NCBI GenBank assembly: GCA_964397655.1
Contig: CAYNKA010000004.1
Coordinates: forward strand, 186,001 to 250,000
DNA length: 64,000 nucleotides
Direction: 5' to 3'
Source of the DNA: CAYNKA01 sp964397655
Lineage (GTDB): Bacteria > Spirochaetota > Spirochaetia > DTKZ01
In this document: positions 49,961-59,933 of the stretch, piece after piece
How the letters are laid out: the number at the start of each line of letters is the position of its first letter
Position numbering within the stretch: the first letter of the stretch is position 1
Position numbers and translations under genes: made by a program
The notes under the pieces: generated by a model
The model's database searches: none
Told to the model about the DNA's origin: nothing
The model's input: only the letters and a program-made list of their open reading frames with translations

Positions 49961-50977
49961 ATGAAATCTGCTAAAACACTAGCGATTTTGGCGTTGCTGA
50001 CGTGTTTGATCGCGTTGCCGGCTTTCGCCGGGGGCCAGAAGGATTCGGGGGCGCAGGCGAAGAAGTACGTATTGAAATTCAATCACGTACTCACTGACAA
50101 GGATCCCTACCATGGGGCCTTCAAGAAATGGGCGGCAGAAGTAGCGGCCAAGACCAACGGCAACCTCACCGTCGAAGTCTTCCACAGCGCGCAACTCGGC
50201 GTCGAAGAGGACATCATCGAACAGATCAAGCTCGGCTCCAACGTCGGACAAAACACCGATTCCGCGCGTCTCGGCAACTACGTCAAGGACATCGCGGTCA
50301 TGAACGCGCCCTACTTCGTGGACAACCTCGACGACGTGGTGAAACTCGGGACCCTCGAAACCGTGAAGGGCTGGAAGAAGGAACTCGACGACAAATTCGG
50401 AATCAAGATCCTTTCCTTCAACTGGGTGCAGGGTTTCCGCCAGATGATCACCAATAAACCGATCAAGAAACCCGAAGACCTCGCGGGGCTCAGGATCAGA
50501 ACCCCCGGGGCGCCGATTTGGCAGGAATCCATCCGCGCCATAGGGGCGACCCCGGTTGCGATGGCGTACGGAGAAATGTATCCGGGACTCCAGACCAAGG
50601 CGATCGACGGGCTCGAGCTGTCCTTCACCGCGGCGTTCAACGGAAAATTCTACGAAGTGACGAAGTACGTCTGCGAGACGAAGCACATTCTTCTCATCAA
50701 CTTCGAGATCATCAGCACCAAATGGTTCAACGCGCTTCCGGCTGACTTCCAGAAGGTGCTGGAGGACGAATGCAACAAGGCCGGGCTCCAGGTTTCCCGC
50801 GATTATCTCGAGAAAATCGACGTGCAGGCCAGGAAGGACATGCAGGCCAAGGGCGTGACGGTCATCGACGCTTCGCAGATCGACATGGCGGCTTTCAAGG
50901 CGGCAGGAGATAAGGCATATCAGAAGCTCAATCTCACCGCGGCCAAGGAAAAGATCTACAAGGAACTCGGGAAATAG
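49961..50977 (+). CDS. dctP: TRAP transporter substrate-binding protein (DctP type)
   Basis: The 338-residue protein has a Sec signal ending ALPAFAGG; the mature part begins with a Gly-Gly-Gln stretch. Family phrases are FNHVLTDKDPYHGAFKKWA, IEQIKLGSNVGQNTDSARL, and the ligand-carboxylate binding Arg in LRIRTPGAPIWQES. It delivers an organic acid to the membrane subunits encoded downstream. TAAGGAGGAG precedes the ATG. The ligand is not known. Confidence 0.94.
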   Translation: MKSAKTLAILALLTCLIALPAFAGGQKDSGAQAKKYVLKFNHVLTDKDPYHGAFKKWAAEVAAKTNGNLTVEVFHSAQLGVEEDIIEQIKLGSNVGQNTDSARLGNYVKDIAVMNAPYFVDNLDDVVKLGTLETVKGWKKELDDKFGIKILSFNWVQGFRQMITNKPIKKPEDLAGLRIRTPGAPIWQESIRAIGATPVAMAYGEMYPGLQTKAIDGLELSFTAAFNGKFYEVTKYVCETKHILLINFEIISTKWFNALPADFQKVLEDECNKAGLQVSRDYLEKIDVQARKDMQAKGVTVIDASQIDMAAFKAAGDKAYQKLNLTAAKEKIYKELGK

Positions 50978-50996
50978 CCCGGGAACGTTTCACGGT

Positions 50997-51020
50997 GCGC
51001 TTTCCCGCCCGGGGGAGCGC
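50997..51020 (+). promoter_or_regulatory. Hairpin between dctP and dctQ
   Basis: GCGCTTTCCC pairs with GGGGGAGCGC (one G-U-containing stem of about ten pairs) with no T-run. A processing or attenuation role that leaves dctP in excess over the membrane genes would fit its position. Confidence 0.5.
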
Positions 51021-51057
51021 GCCGCAAGTATCATCCCGTCCATAAGTTGGTGAAACG

Positions 51058-51531
51058 ATGAAGAATATCTACGACCGACTCATCGAAGGCGAAACCTATG
51101 TAGCCGCGGTGGGATTCACCGGAGCCTGCCTCATGATCTTCGTTTCGGCGATCATGAGGGGTATAGGCTACCCAATCAACTGGGCCTGGGACCTGAGCCT
51201 CTTCCTGTTCGCCTGGAGCGTTTTCATCGCAGCCGACGCCGCCATGAGGCACGACAAGCTGGTCAACGTCGAGCTCGTCGTCGATCTGTTCCCGGCCAAA
51301 TGGAAAACGCTCTGTTCCTTGATCAACTACTGCCTCATTCTGCTTTTCCTCGTCGCGCTCGTGATCATCGGTCTCAAGCTCAGCTACACGACGAGGTCGA
51401 GGACCTTTCAGGGAATGCCGGGCTTCAGCTATACCTGGGTCACTCTTTCGATCCCCGTGGGAGCGTCGCTCATGATCGTCACGACCGTGAGAAAGCTCAA
51501 GGGCTATCTCGCGAAATTGACCCGCAGATAA
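51058..51531 (+). CDS. dctQ: TRAP transporter small membrane subunit
   Basis: The 157-residue protein has four hydrophobic segments with the family motifs WAWDLSLFLFAWSVFIAADAAMR and SYTWVTLSIPVGASLMI. It pairs with DctM to form the sodium- or proton-coupled transporter. Only a weak ribosome site (GGTGAAACG) precedes it. Confidence 0.92.
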   Translation: MKNIYDRLIEGETYVAAVGFTGACLMIFVSAIMRGIGYPINWAWDLSLFLFAWSVFIAADAAMRHDKLVNVELVVDLFPAKWKTLCSLINYCLILLFLVALVIIGLKLSYTTRSRTFQGMPGFSYTWVTLSIPVGASLMIVTTVRKLKGYLAKLTRR

Positions 51532-51545
51532 ACCGGAGACGCGCA

Positions 51546-52829
51546 ATGTTACTAGTAGCCGTGTTGTTTTTGATGTTTCTTTCCATGGGCATGCCCGTCG
51601 CGTTCGCCATCGGAATATCGGCGGTTTCCTTCTTCCTGCAGCACCCCGAACTCCCTTCCGCGATGATCGTTCAGCTTCCCATCTCGCAGACCCAGAACAT
51701 CGCGATGCTGGCGGTTCCCCTCTTCATCTTCGCGGGCAACCTCATGAACGAGGCGGGAATAACGAGCAGGTTCGTCAGGCTCGCCAAGGTACTGACGGGG
51801 CACATGCGCGGAGGGCTCGCCCAGGTTTCCGTGGTGCTCAGCGCCCTCATGGGAGGAGTGTCGGGGTCGGCGATCGCCGACGCCGCGATGGAAGCCCGCA
51901 TCCTGGGGCCGGACATGATCAAAAGCGGATATTCCAAGGGGTACGCCGCGAACGTCATCGGCTGGACCGGCCTCATCACCGCGACGATCCCTCCGGGTGT
52001 GGGCATCATCATCTACGGAACCGTCGGCGAGGTCTCCATCGGACAGCTCTTCGCGGCCGGTCTCGTGGTCGGTCTCCTCATGATGGCGATGCTGATGGTC
52101 ACGGTCGCGATCACCGCCAGGATGCGGGGGTACAAGCCGGAGAGGGAGAAACGCGCCTCGTTCAAGGAGATCTTCGCCTCCGTCAAGGAGACGATCTGGG
52201 CGATGGCTTTTCCGTTCCTCCTGCTCTTCGGAATCAGGACCGGGATTTTCACCCCGTCGGAGGTGGGGTCCTTCGCGTGCGTATATGCCGTCTGCGTCGG
52301 CGTTTTCATCTACAAGGAGCTGACCTGGAAGAAATTCGTGGACGTGCTCGAGTCGAGCATAAAGGACATCGGGGCGGTCATGTTCATCATCGCCCTTTCC
52401 GGAATATTCGGCTACGGCATACCCTTCGAACACGTCCCGGACCTGCTCACCGGCGGCATCCTGGGGATCACGAAGAATCCCGACATCGTCATGCTCCTCA
52501 TCATCACCTTTCTCATTTTCCTGGGCATGTTCATGGACGGTTCCGTCATCATCCTGCTCTTCACGCCGATCTTCCTGCCCCTGGTTCGCGAACTCGGCGT
52601 AGATCCGGTGCATTTCGGGCTCATCTTCTGTACGACCATCACCCTGGGCAATCTCACGCCGCCGGTCGGACTGTCGATGTATACCGTCTGCTCGATCATG
52701 GACCTGTCGGTCAAGGAATGGATAGGGGAGATGTGGCCCTTCCTCGTCACCATCGTGCTCGAGGTTTCGATCCTCGTTTTCATGCCGGACCTCGTTCTGA
52801 GTCTGCCGAGGCTTTTCTTCGGATCGTGA
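51546..52829 (+). CDS. dctM: TRAP transporter large membrane subunit
   Basis: The 427-residue permease begins MLLVAVLFLMFLSMGMPVAF at the ATG at 51546, and has about twelve helices. Characteristic segments are LSALMGGVSGSAIADAAM, GWTGLITATIPPGVGIIIYG and TTITLGNLTPPVGLSMYTV. It starts 14 bp after dctQ. Convergent with the A2M gene. Confidence 0.95.
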   Translation: MLLVAVLFLMFLSMGMPVAFAIGISAVSFFLQHPELPSAMIVQLPISQTQNIAMLAVPLFIFAGNLMNEAGITSRFVRLAKVLTGHMRGGLAQVSVVLSALMGGVSGSAIADAAMEARILGPDMIKSGYSKGYAANVIGWTGLITATIPPGVGIIIYGTVGEVSIGQLFAAGLVVGLLMMAMLMVTVAITARMRGYKPEREKRASFKEIFASVKETIWAMAFPFLLLFGIRTGIFTPSEVGSFACVYAVCVGVFIYKELTWKKFVDVLESSIKDIGAVMFIIALSGIFGYGIPFEHVPDLLTGGILGITKNPDIVMLLIITFLIFLGMFMDGSVIILLFTPIFLPLVRELGVDPVHFGLIFCTTITLGNLTPPVGLSMYTVCSIMDLSVKEWIGEMWPFLVTIVLEVSILVFMPDLVLSLPRLFFGS

Positions 52830-52849
52830 CGGACGCCGACGGCGTCCGT
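52829..52849. terminator. Hairpin between dctM and A2M
   Basis: ACGGACGCC pairs perfectly with GGCGTCCGT around a GAC loop (9 bp). It lies between convergent stops at 52829 and 52873 but has no U-run. Confidence 0.5.
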
Positions 52850-52872
52850 TCCGATCCGTTCCGCCGTTCCCG

Positions 52873-55800
52873 CTATTCCCGCGCCCTCACTTCCACGGTT
52901 GCACCGGGGATGAGGGCCCGGTAGTCGTTTCGGTACATGGCGTGGACCTGGGTCGGCGGCAGGGTGAACGATCCTTCCGTTACCGCCTGATACTTCGCCG
53001 AGAAGCTCATCCGCCTCAGGGAAGACGGCATGTCGAAGAACCAGGAGATCCTGTCGTCGCGGATGTCGAGGTATTTCTCCCTGCCTGAAGTCCTGTTCCC
53101 CGTCCAGGAAGGGGGAGTTTCCCCCGTAAGCCTGAGGTTGACCGGTTCCCATCCCGAAGGAAGAATCTGCGTGAGCGCGATCTCCGCGAGGTCGAGGTAT
53201 TCCTTTCCCGTTCTGGTGACCGTGATCGTCTGCCAGAATTCCTCGCCCTGTTTCAACACGGCCGGGTCGACGGTATTGCCGTTCTGGTCCCGCCATTCGA
53301 TCTGGAGGGCGAAATTCTCGGAAACCGCGTCGTCCAGGTATTTGAGGGGCTGTCCCTCCCATTCGAGAAGCGCGAAGACGCGCGACGCTCCCGCGGACGA
53401 GTCGATCTCCACGGTCGTTTCCTGACGCGACGCCGGGTTCTCCGGGATCTCCATCGTCCAGGCTTCCTCGGTGGTCGAGAAGGTTTTCCGGCCGCCCCCC
53501 GAGATCGTCACGGTTCCCGACAGCACGGGATTGTCTCCCGCTTTGAGCGCCGCGAGGTACTTGCCCATGGACAGGAGGCTGTAGCCGAGGGTCTGGGTGC
53601 TGTACCAGGCGTTGCCCGAGACGTGGTCCGCAATGACGTCGAATATCCTGTCGGCGGTGTCCGTGAGGCCGAGGACGAGAGCGGCGTCGAGGATCATCGC
53701 GCGGTCTCGGAGATCCGATCCGTAGGTTCCGGCGAATTCCGTGTAGCGCTTCGGCTCGGTCCCCGCGCGCTGAGCGAGGTCGAAGGCCGCCCTTTCCATT
53801 CCCGCGAGCTTGAAGGCCGCGGCGAGCGTCCAGCTTTCCATTTCCCTGAGGTTCGGGGCCGTTTCCTTGATGAGGTTCATGGGGCCGATCGCGGGCCGCC
53901 CCGCCTTGGCGAGGAGGTAGAGGCGGTAGATTCTCGCCTCCATGCCGTCCCTGCCTGCGGTCGCAGCCGACTGCTGGAAGCTCATCCACCTGTCCAGGAG
54001 GTCCTGAGGAACGGCGTAGCCGAGCGCCTTGGCTTCCAGCAGGAAATGCCCGGCGTAATTCGTTCCCCATGCCGAGGCTTCCGTCTGACCGGGCCAGTAG
54101 GAGAAGCCGCCCGAGGGAATCTGGAATTTCCTGAGACGTTCGATCGCCGCGTCGATGTTCTCGTCGATCGCCCTGTCCTGGGTCTTCGAATCGATGAAGT
54201 TCCGGAGGTAGAGCTGAGGGAAGGCCGCCGAGGTCGTCTGTTCGATGCAGCCGTAGGGATAGTGAATGAGCCACGAAAGCCGGTTGCCGAGCTTGAGGTC
54301 TCCCCGTCTCTGCACCGTGAGCTTCGTTCTGTTGGTCCCGGGGAGTCCTCCGGTCTCGACCGAAAAGGTCCTCCTCTCGCCGGGCTTGAGCGTGATCTGT
54401 TCGGAGCGGTAGATGACCGGCGAGGAGGCACGGACGAGGATCTCCGTCTCCTCCCTGGCGAAGGCGCTGCCGCCCCGCGCGGTGACGGTTATCTTGGCCG
54501 GCCCCACCGCGGGGAGGGTTTCGAGTTCGAAGTAGACGTCGGACTCGGAGTTCTTCGAGGTCCGGATGCCCTGCGTCTTCGGCCCCGTCGCCTTCACCGG
54601 CCCTTCCGTGGCGATCTCGACGTCCACCTTGCCGATGCCGTCCTCGAGGACGAAGACGGTCGCCGGGACGCGGAACTTTTCGCCGGGTCCGAGGACCCGC
54701 GGCAGGTTCGGGAGGAGGATGATGTCGGAACGCACGGGAACGGTCAGTGATGAGGACCCGTAACGGGCGCCTTTCGCGCTGACCGCCATGACGCGCACCG
54801 AGCCCATGTAATTCGGCATCGAGAAGGTGGCCTTTCCCACGCCCCTCTCGTCGGTCTTGAGCACGCCGGAGAAGAGGGCGACCGGTTTGAAACGCTTCAC
54901 GCGGGAGTCCTCCTTCTTTCCGCCGAGTTCCCTCTCGGCGAGGCTCTTCGCGTCCTCGGCGCCTCCGATCGCGAAGCTGCGGAAGACGTCGTCCTTGTAG
55001 GAGCCGAGGACCTGGGAATAGAGATCGAGCGTGGCGAGGGCGAGGCGCTGTTTCGCGTAGAAGCTCTTCCATGCGTCCGGGGTCTGGAACCGGGTGAGGT
55101 CGAGGAGCCCCTCGTCGACGACCGCGACGGTGAACTGGGTCTGCGTCCCGCTCGCGGTTCTCACCTCCACGGTGAAGTCCTTGTTCGGCCGGAGGACCTC
55201 GGAAGTCTTGAGCGTGAGGTTCTCCCGCGTGAGCGGGTCCTCCACCTTGAGCGGCGCGATGCCGTACATCCTGAGCGGCCTGTCGTTCGAGCCCGTTCCG
55301 TGAGGTTGGAACAGGGAGACCGAGACGTAGGCGTTCGGGATCATGTCCCGGGTTACGGGGATCTCCACCGTGGTCTCGTTTCCCTCGATCCTCCTCCACG
55401 ACGAGGAGAGGAGGCGGTCGCCCTTCTCCACGGCTGACAGAAGGAACCCCGCCGCCGGCGTGGCGAGCGTGACGCGGGCCCGGTCGCCCGGGTAGTAGAC
55501 CGGGCGGTCCGTCTTCAGCGTCATGACGCCCTCGTTCTCGCCGCCGGCCTGGTCGCTCCATGCGGATGCCCGGAAGAAGAATCCGGCGCGGTGCTTCGGG
55601 GAAGTCCCGCCGTCCGAGACCTCGACCTCCAGGAAGTACTCTCCCCAGGCGTCGGGCTTGAAGGCGATGACGACCGGTCCGTCCTTGGAAACGAGGCCGC
55701 CCTCCTTCACGAGCAAGGTCTGCTTGTCGGTCTTGTATCGGACCCGGAAGGCTTCGGCGCTGTCGTATTCCCACCACCATGACCGGGCGTTGCGGTAGAT

Positions 55801-58440
55801 CCTGTAGGTGACGTCCTTTCCCTCCGCGGCCGCTCCCTTGGCGTCGAGGACGACGCAGGGCACCGAGATCTCGTCGCCGATCTTGGCGTAGCCGTAATCG
55901 AGTTCGGGTTTCTTCAGTCCCACGTAGAAGGGGTAGGGGTCCATCGGGACTATCTTGGTTTCCCTCACCGCGCGGCCGCCCTTCTCGAGCACGCGGGCTT
56001 CCACCTGGAAGTACAGGGCCCCGGGCGGCTCCCCGAGGTCGGAGGCCGCCCAGGTCCAGGAAAGCTCCGCCTTCCCCGCTTCGTCCAGCTTGTCCGAGAT
56101 CGAATCGAGGTCCACGGCGGAGTACTCGGTTCCCTCGTTCATGAACGAGAAGTCCGGACGGGAGGCGAATTTCGGTTCGCGCGAGAAAACCTTGACCCTG
56201 GCCTCGTAGTCCAGGCCGGCCGCGGGCGCGCCGAAAAGATAATTCGAGGACAGGAGTACGGAGAGATCGCCGTCTCCGGGGCCGAGTTCCCGGGGCTTGG
56301 CCTCCAGGAGGACCTTGAGCCGGTTGGGCACCACGGTCTCGATCCTGATGGGCGTCTGGAAGACGGAGCCGCCGGCGGTGAGCGATGCGTTCCAGGTTCC
56401 GGTCGGGTCGTCGTCCCTCGTCTCCACGGAAAAGGAATAGAAGCCGTCCTTTCCGGTCTTGGAGGTCCTGCCGTACCGTTCCTGGCCGCGAGGGTTGAAG
56501 AATTTCAGGGAGACGGGATGGTTTTCCGGGAAGCCGCCGTCCGCGTTCCTGAACAGGGCGGAGAGGTGGACGACGTCGCCGGGCCGGTAGACGCCCCGGT
56601 CCGTGTACAGAAAGGCGCGGGTTCCGTTCTCCGGCGCGTCGGTGCCGCCGGTGTCGAAGCTCGAGAGGTTCCACGCCATCTCGTTCGCCTTGAGGACGCT
56701 TCTCATGCCTTCGCGTTCCGCGGTCACGAAGAAGACCTCGTCCCGCACGCCTTCGAAGACGATCCTGCCCTCGTTGTCCGTGTAGCCCTCGGCTACGGCC
56801 TGGTTCTGGTAGGTCATGAGCCTGACCAGGGCTCCCCTGGTCGGCGCCGCGGAGAGGAGATCGGTGACGAACACGGTGTGCGAACCGCCTCCCGCCTTCC
56901 AGGTCAGGCCGACGTCCGTGACCATGACCGGCTTGTAGATCCTCCCCCTGGCCCAGACGTAACCGTCCGACGCCGGGTTGGAATAGTAATCGTCGTTCCT
57001 GCGGCCCCGCCCGGAATTCTCGTCGGAATTCCAGATCATGTCCTCCCGCTGGAAATTGAGCGAGACGATGTAGATCCCTCTGTCCTTCGGGGCGATGAGT
57101 TTGCGGAGATCGAGCTCGCTCACGAGGGGGACGTTCTTCGTCTCGCCGATCTCGAGGACCTGCGAAGCCACGGTGACGCCGACGCGGCTCAGTGCGGAGG
57201 AGTCGAATTCCTGGCTCCGCGTCTTCGCCGACGAGAGCTTCTCGGTCTGGAGGAATTGGACCATGTTGTTCTCGAAGACCTTCTTGATCTCGACCCTCGC
57301 CCGCCTGAGGTTGACGGTACGGATGAAGACCTTCCGGTCCCCGGTCGTAGGCAGGAAGACCCCCGCCTGCACGAAGGAAAGCTCGGGCTTGAGGTCCTCG
57401 ACCTCGATACTCCGTTCGGTATCGCGGTCCGTCCTCGTTCCCTGGCGCGACCTGACGCCCGAGGCGATCTTGAGCACGTAGGTGTTCCCAGGCCGGAAGT
57501 CTCCGCTCACGAGGACGGTCCTGCCGTTTTTCCGCACGCTGGTCTTCAGGGAAGGTTCGAAGCGCACGAGGCCTGCGAGGTCCTGGTCAGGGGCGAGCTC
57601 GTCGGAAAAAGTCAGTCGGTAGGTCCCCCGGCGATCCTTCTCCGCCGGCTCCACGGAGAGGAGCGACACCCGGTCCTTCGCCTCGAGGAAGCCGCGCTTC
57701 TCGACCGGACCGGAAAGGTCGAGTTCCCTTTCGTCGAACGAGAGAAGGAGGTCCTTTCCTTCGGCCGTCCTCTCCAGGGGACCCGACGAGAATTGGAAAT
57801 CCCTGGACGTCCTGCCTTCGGTGAACGTGAGCTCGACCTTTCTTCCCGCGAGTTCGAGCCGGACCGCCTTCTCGATCGAGCCTTTTTCCGGAGCTTCGGT
57901 GAAGGAGACCGAGCCGACGTATTCGACCAGATGGGGCTTGGCCGAATCGAAGGCGCGCAGGTCGGTCGACAGGGATTCGATTTCCCTTCCCTTCACCGAG
58001 AAGAGGAAGTCGAGCTTTCGCCGTTCCTTCGTTTCCCGGCCGGGGAGTTTTCCCAGGTCCAGTGAGCCGCGATAAGCCTGCCGGGCCCGAAGCCGCTGCG
58101 AGGGAATGTAGACGAGGGTGCGGTTGTCTTCCCACGCGACTTTTCCGGCGATGGAGGGCGTGAAACTGAAGATCGACGACGGAAGGGGACGGCTCTGGGC
58201 CTCGGGTCCCAGGACGCCTTCCTGGAATCTGACGCGAACGGGTTCTCCCGGCGCGATGAGGCCGGAGGTCGCGTGGCTCACGAGGCGGGCGGTCTCCTCA
58301 TCGTGGGAGACGCTTTCGGGAGCGGGAAGCCTTTCGGTGCGCGGCGAACAGGCGGCGACGAGCAGCGCCGCAGCCAGAATGACGAAGATCCGAGCCCGCT
58401 TGACCGTGATCCTCGGGAAATAACCGTTCAGTTTCGTCAT
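52873..58440 (-). CDS. Alpha-2-macroglobulin-family lipoprotein
   Basis: The 1855-residue protein starts at the ATG at 58440 with GGAGGAG upstream and has a lipobox LLVAAC. The N-terminal half consists of beta-sandwich MG-type domains (VYRPGDVVHLSALFRN and TDRPVYYPGDRARVTL mark two of them). The thioester motif is YPYGCIEQTTSAAFPQL, with Cys at residue 1398. The alpha-helical thioester domain around it (YWPGQTEASAWGTNYAGHFLLEA, then MILDAALVLGLTD) is intact. Bacterial A2Ms trap proteases in the periplasm or at the surface. They are often paired with a penicillin-binding protein PBP1C gene; none is adjacent here. Confidence 0.95.
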   Translation of the reverse strand: MTKLNGYFPRITVKRARIFVILAAALLVAACSPRTERLPAPESVSHDEETARLVSHATSGLIAPGEPVRVRFQEGVLGPEAQSRPLPSSIFSFTPSIAGKVAWEDNRTLVYIPSQRLRARQAYRGSLDLGKLPGRETKERRKLDFLFSVKGREIESLSTDLRAFDSAKPHLVEYVGSVSFTEAPEKGSIEKAVRLELAGRKVELTFTEGRTSRDFQFSSGPLERTAEGKDLLLSFDERELDLSGPVEKRGFLEAKDRVSLLSVEPAEKDRRGTYRLTFSDELAPDQDLAGLVRFEPSLKTSVRKNGRTVLVSGDFRPGNTYVLKIASGVRSRQGTRTDRDTERSIEVEDLKPELSFVQAGVFLPTTGDRKVFIRTVNLRRARVEIKKVFENNMVQFLQTEKLSSAKTRSQEFDSSALSRVGVTVASQVLEIGETKNVPLVSELDLRKLIAPKDRGIYIVSLNFQREDMIWNSDENSGRGRRNDDYYSNPASDGYVWARGRIYKPVMVTDVGLTWKAGGGSHTVFVTDLLSAAPTRGALVRLMTYQNQAVAEGYTDNEGRIVFEGVRDEVFFVTAEREGMRSVLKANEMAWNLSSFDTGGTDAPENGTRAFLYTDRGVYRPGDVVHLSALFRNADGGFPENHPVSLKFFNPRGQERYGRTSKTGKDGFYSFSVETRDDDPTGTWNASLTAGGSVFQTPIRIETVVPNRLKVLLEAKPRELGPGDGDLSVLLSSNYLFGAPAAGLDYEARVKVFSREPKFASRPDFSFMNEGTEYSAVDLDSISDKLDEAGKAELSWTWAASDLGEPPGALYFQVEARVLEKGGRAVRETKIVPMDPYPFYVGLKKPELDYGYAKIGDEISVPCVVLDAKGAAAEGKDVTYRIYRNARSWWWEYDSAEAFRVRYKTDKQTLLVKEGGLVSKDGPVVIAFKPDAWGEYFLEVEVSDGGTSPKHRAGFFFRASAWSDQAGGENEGVMTLKTDRPVYYPGDRARVTLATPAAGFLLSAVEKGDRLLSSSWRRIEGNETTVEIPVTRDMIPNAYVSVSLFQPHGTGSNDRPLRMYGIAPLKVEDPLTRENLTLKTSEVLRPNKDFTVEVRTASGTQTQFTVAVVDEGLLDLTRFQTPDAWKSFYAKQRLALATLDLYSQVLGSYKDDVFRSFAIGGAEDAKSLAERELGGKKEDSRVKRFKPVALFSGVLKTDERGVGKATFSMPNYMGSVRVMAVSAKGARYGSSSLTVPVRSDIILLPNLPRVLGPGEKFRVPATVFVLEDGIGKVDVEIATEGPVKATGPKTQGIRTSKNSESDVYFELETLPAVGPAKITVTARGGSAFAREETEILVRASSPVIYRSEQITLKPGERRTFSVETGGLPGTNRTKLTVQRRGDLKLGNRLSWLIHYPYGCIEQTTSAAFPQLYLRNFIDSKTQDRAIDENIDAAIERLRKFQIPSGGFSYWPGQTEASAWGTNYAGHFLLEAKALGYAVPQDLLDRWMSFQQSAATAGRDGMEARIYRLYLLAKAGRPAIGPMNLIKETAPNLREMESWTLAAAFKLAGMERAAFDLAQRAGTEPKRYTEFAGTYGSDLRDRAMILDAALVLGLTDTADRIFDVIADHVSGNAWYSTQTLGYSLLSMGKYLAALKAGDNPVLSGTVTISGGGRKTFSTTEEAWTMEIPENPASRQETTVEIDSSAGASRVFALLEWEGQPLKYLDDAVSENFALQIEWRDQNGNTVDPAVLKQGEEFWQTITVTRTGKEYLDLAEIALTQILPSGWEPVNLRLTGETPPSWTGNRTSGREKYLDIRDDRISWFFDMPSSLRRMSFSAKYQAVTEGSFTLPPTQVHAMYRNDYRALIPGATVEVRARE

Positions 58441-58578
58441 AGTCTCCTCCGATTCCATTCTATACTAGATTTCCCGGGAAAACACTGAGTAAAAAGTCGT
58501 TTCGATATGGAATCCTCTCGACGATGCGATGGTTTTCCGTCCGGCGATGGATTAGAATCAGGAAAGGAGGCCGGGGGT

Positions 58579-59844
58579 ATGAAGAGCGTGGTACGATGGT
58601 TCCGCTTCGTCCGGTTCGCGGCTGTTCTCGTCCTTCTTTCTTCCTGCGCGGCCGGCAAAGAGGAAAAAGCGGCCGGCGTAAAGGAGTCCGAAGCGAAGGA
58701 GTCCTCGGTATCGACCGCGAAGACCCCGGAGGAGAAATACCCTCTTCAGACGAAGAGCTTCAGGAAGGGAACCACGGCTCCTTCGCCGACGGGATACGGC
58801 GGAGGAGAACCTTTCGACAGGCTCGAACGCTACCCCGAGCTGCCCTATCTCTACGCGGGATCCGCCTTCGCAAAGGAATACAAGGAGGACAGGCCTCACG
58901 TGCATTCCTGGGAAGACCTCCTCGCGTCGAAACGCGTGACGGACAAGACTCCCGGCTCCTGCATCACCTGCAAGACTCCCGCGGTCGAGAAGATCTTCGC
59001 GGAACAGGGCTGGGACTACGCGAAGAGGAAGATGCCCGAATTCGCCGCCATGAACCTCGGCCCGGTCGGCTGCGGCTCCTGCCACGATCCCGAAACCCTG
59101 AGGCTCAGGGTCGTGCAGCCCGCCTTTCGCGATGCGATGAAGGCCCGAGGCGTCGACACGGACGCGGCGACGCATCGGGAGATGAAGACCTACGTCTGCG
59201 CCCAGTGCCACAGCGAGTATTTTTTCGAGCCCGGGACCGATCGCGTGGTCCATCCCTTGAGTGAAGGACTGTCCGCTGCCGAAGCCTACGGCTTCTACGC
59301 CAAGAAGCCCTCGGGCTTCGAGGGAGACTATCTTCACCCCGAGTCGAAGACCCGGCTGCTCAAGGCCCAGCACCCGGACTACGAGGAGTTCGCCGCCGGA
59401 ATCCACGCCGGGGCGGGAGTGGCATGCGCTGACTGCCACATGCCCAAGGAGGTTGCCGGAGGCAAGAAGTTCTCGTCCCACGACATCGGGAGCCCCCTCC
59501 GGACCGTCGAGTCGTCCTGCCTCTTCTGCCACAAGGGCAAGACGAAGGACTGGATGATCGAACGGGCGAAGCGCATCCAGGACTCGACGGCCGAGGTCCA
59601 GAAAGCCTGCGGCGAGGCCCTGGTCGAGGCGCACAAGGCGGTGGCGGAGGCGGCTGCCCGCGGAGCGGATGCCGAGGCGCTCGGGAAGGAAAGGGAGAGG
59701 CTTCGCAGGGCCCAGTGGCTCTGGGACTGGACCGCCTCCGCGAACAGCATGGGCTTCCACGATTCCACGGGGACGCTGCGGAACCTGTCCGAGGCTCTCG
59801 CGCTGGCGAAGGACGTGAGGATCGGGATGCTGAAGGCGAAGTAG
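58579..59844 (+). CDS. nrfA: Ammonia-forming cytochrome c nitrite reductase, predicted lipoprotein
   Basis: The 421-residue enzyme has the five haem sites of NrfA: CITCK at 128 (the catalytic haem with Lys as ligand), CGSCH at 165, CAQCH at 207, CADCH at 283 and CLFCH at 314. The substrate-channel residues are visible as the Arg-containing SWEDLLASKRV, the Tyr in CHSEYFF and the His in KAQHPDYEEF. It reduces nitrite to ammonium with six electrons. The signal peptide ends LLSSC, so this NrfA should be a lipoprotein, and no nrfH is nearby. The ATG at 58579 has GGAAAGGAGG upstream; it is divergent from the A2M gene. Confidence 0.94.
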   Translation: MKSVVRWFRFVRFAAVLVLLSSCAAGKEEKAAGVKESEAKESSVSTAKTPEEKYPLQTKSFRKGTTAPSPTGYGGGEPFDRLERYPELPYLYAGSAFAKEYKEDRPHVHSWEDLLASKRVTDKTPGSCITCKTPAVEKIFAEQGWDYAKRKMPEFAAMNLGPVGCGSCHDPETLRLRVVQPAFRDAMKARGVDTDAATHREMKTYVCAQCHSEYFFEPGTDRVVHPLSEGLSAAEAYGFYAKKPSGFEGDYLHPESKTRLLKAQHPDYEEFAAGIHAGAGVACADCHMPKEVAGGKKFSSHDIGSPLRTVESSCLFCHKGKTKDWMIERAKRIQDSTAEVQKACGEALVEAHKAVAEAAARGADAEALGKERERLRRAQWLWDWTASANSMGFHDSTGTLRNLSEALALAKDVRIGMLKAK

Positions 59845-59933
59845 TCTCGACCTTCGGCGATTCGGTGTTCACCTCGTATTCCTACATGGACCCGTGAGCC
59901 GGGCAGGAGGCGGCGGGAAGAGGCCCGCGGTTC

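Noticed and set aside
52412..56674. A 1420-codon open frame on the minus strand overlapping dctM and A2M
   Set aside because: It is out of frame with the well-recognised A2M lipoprotein and dctM and has the low-complexity Arg/Pro/Gly composition of a GC-rich shadow frame.
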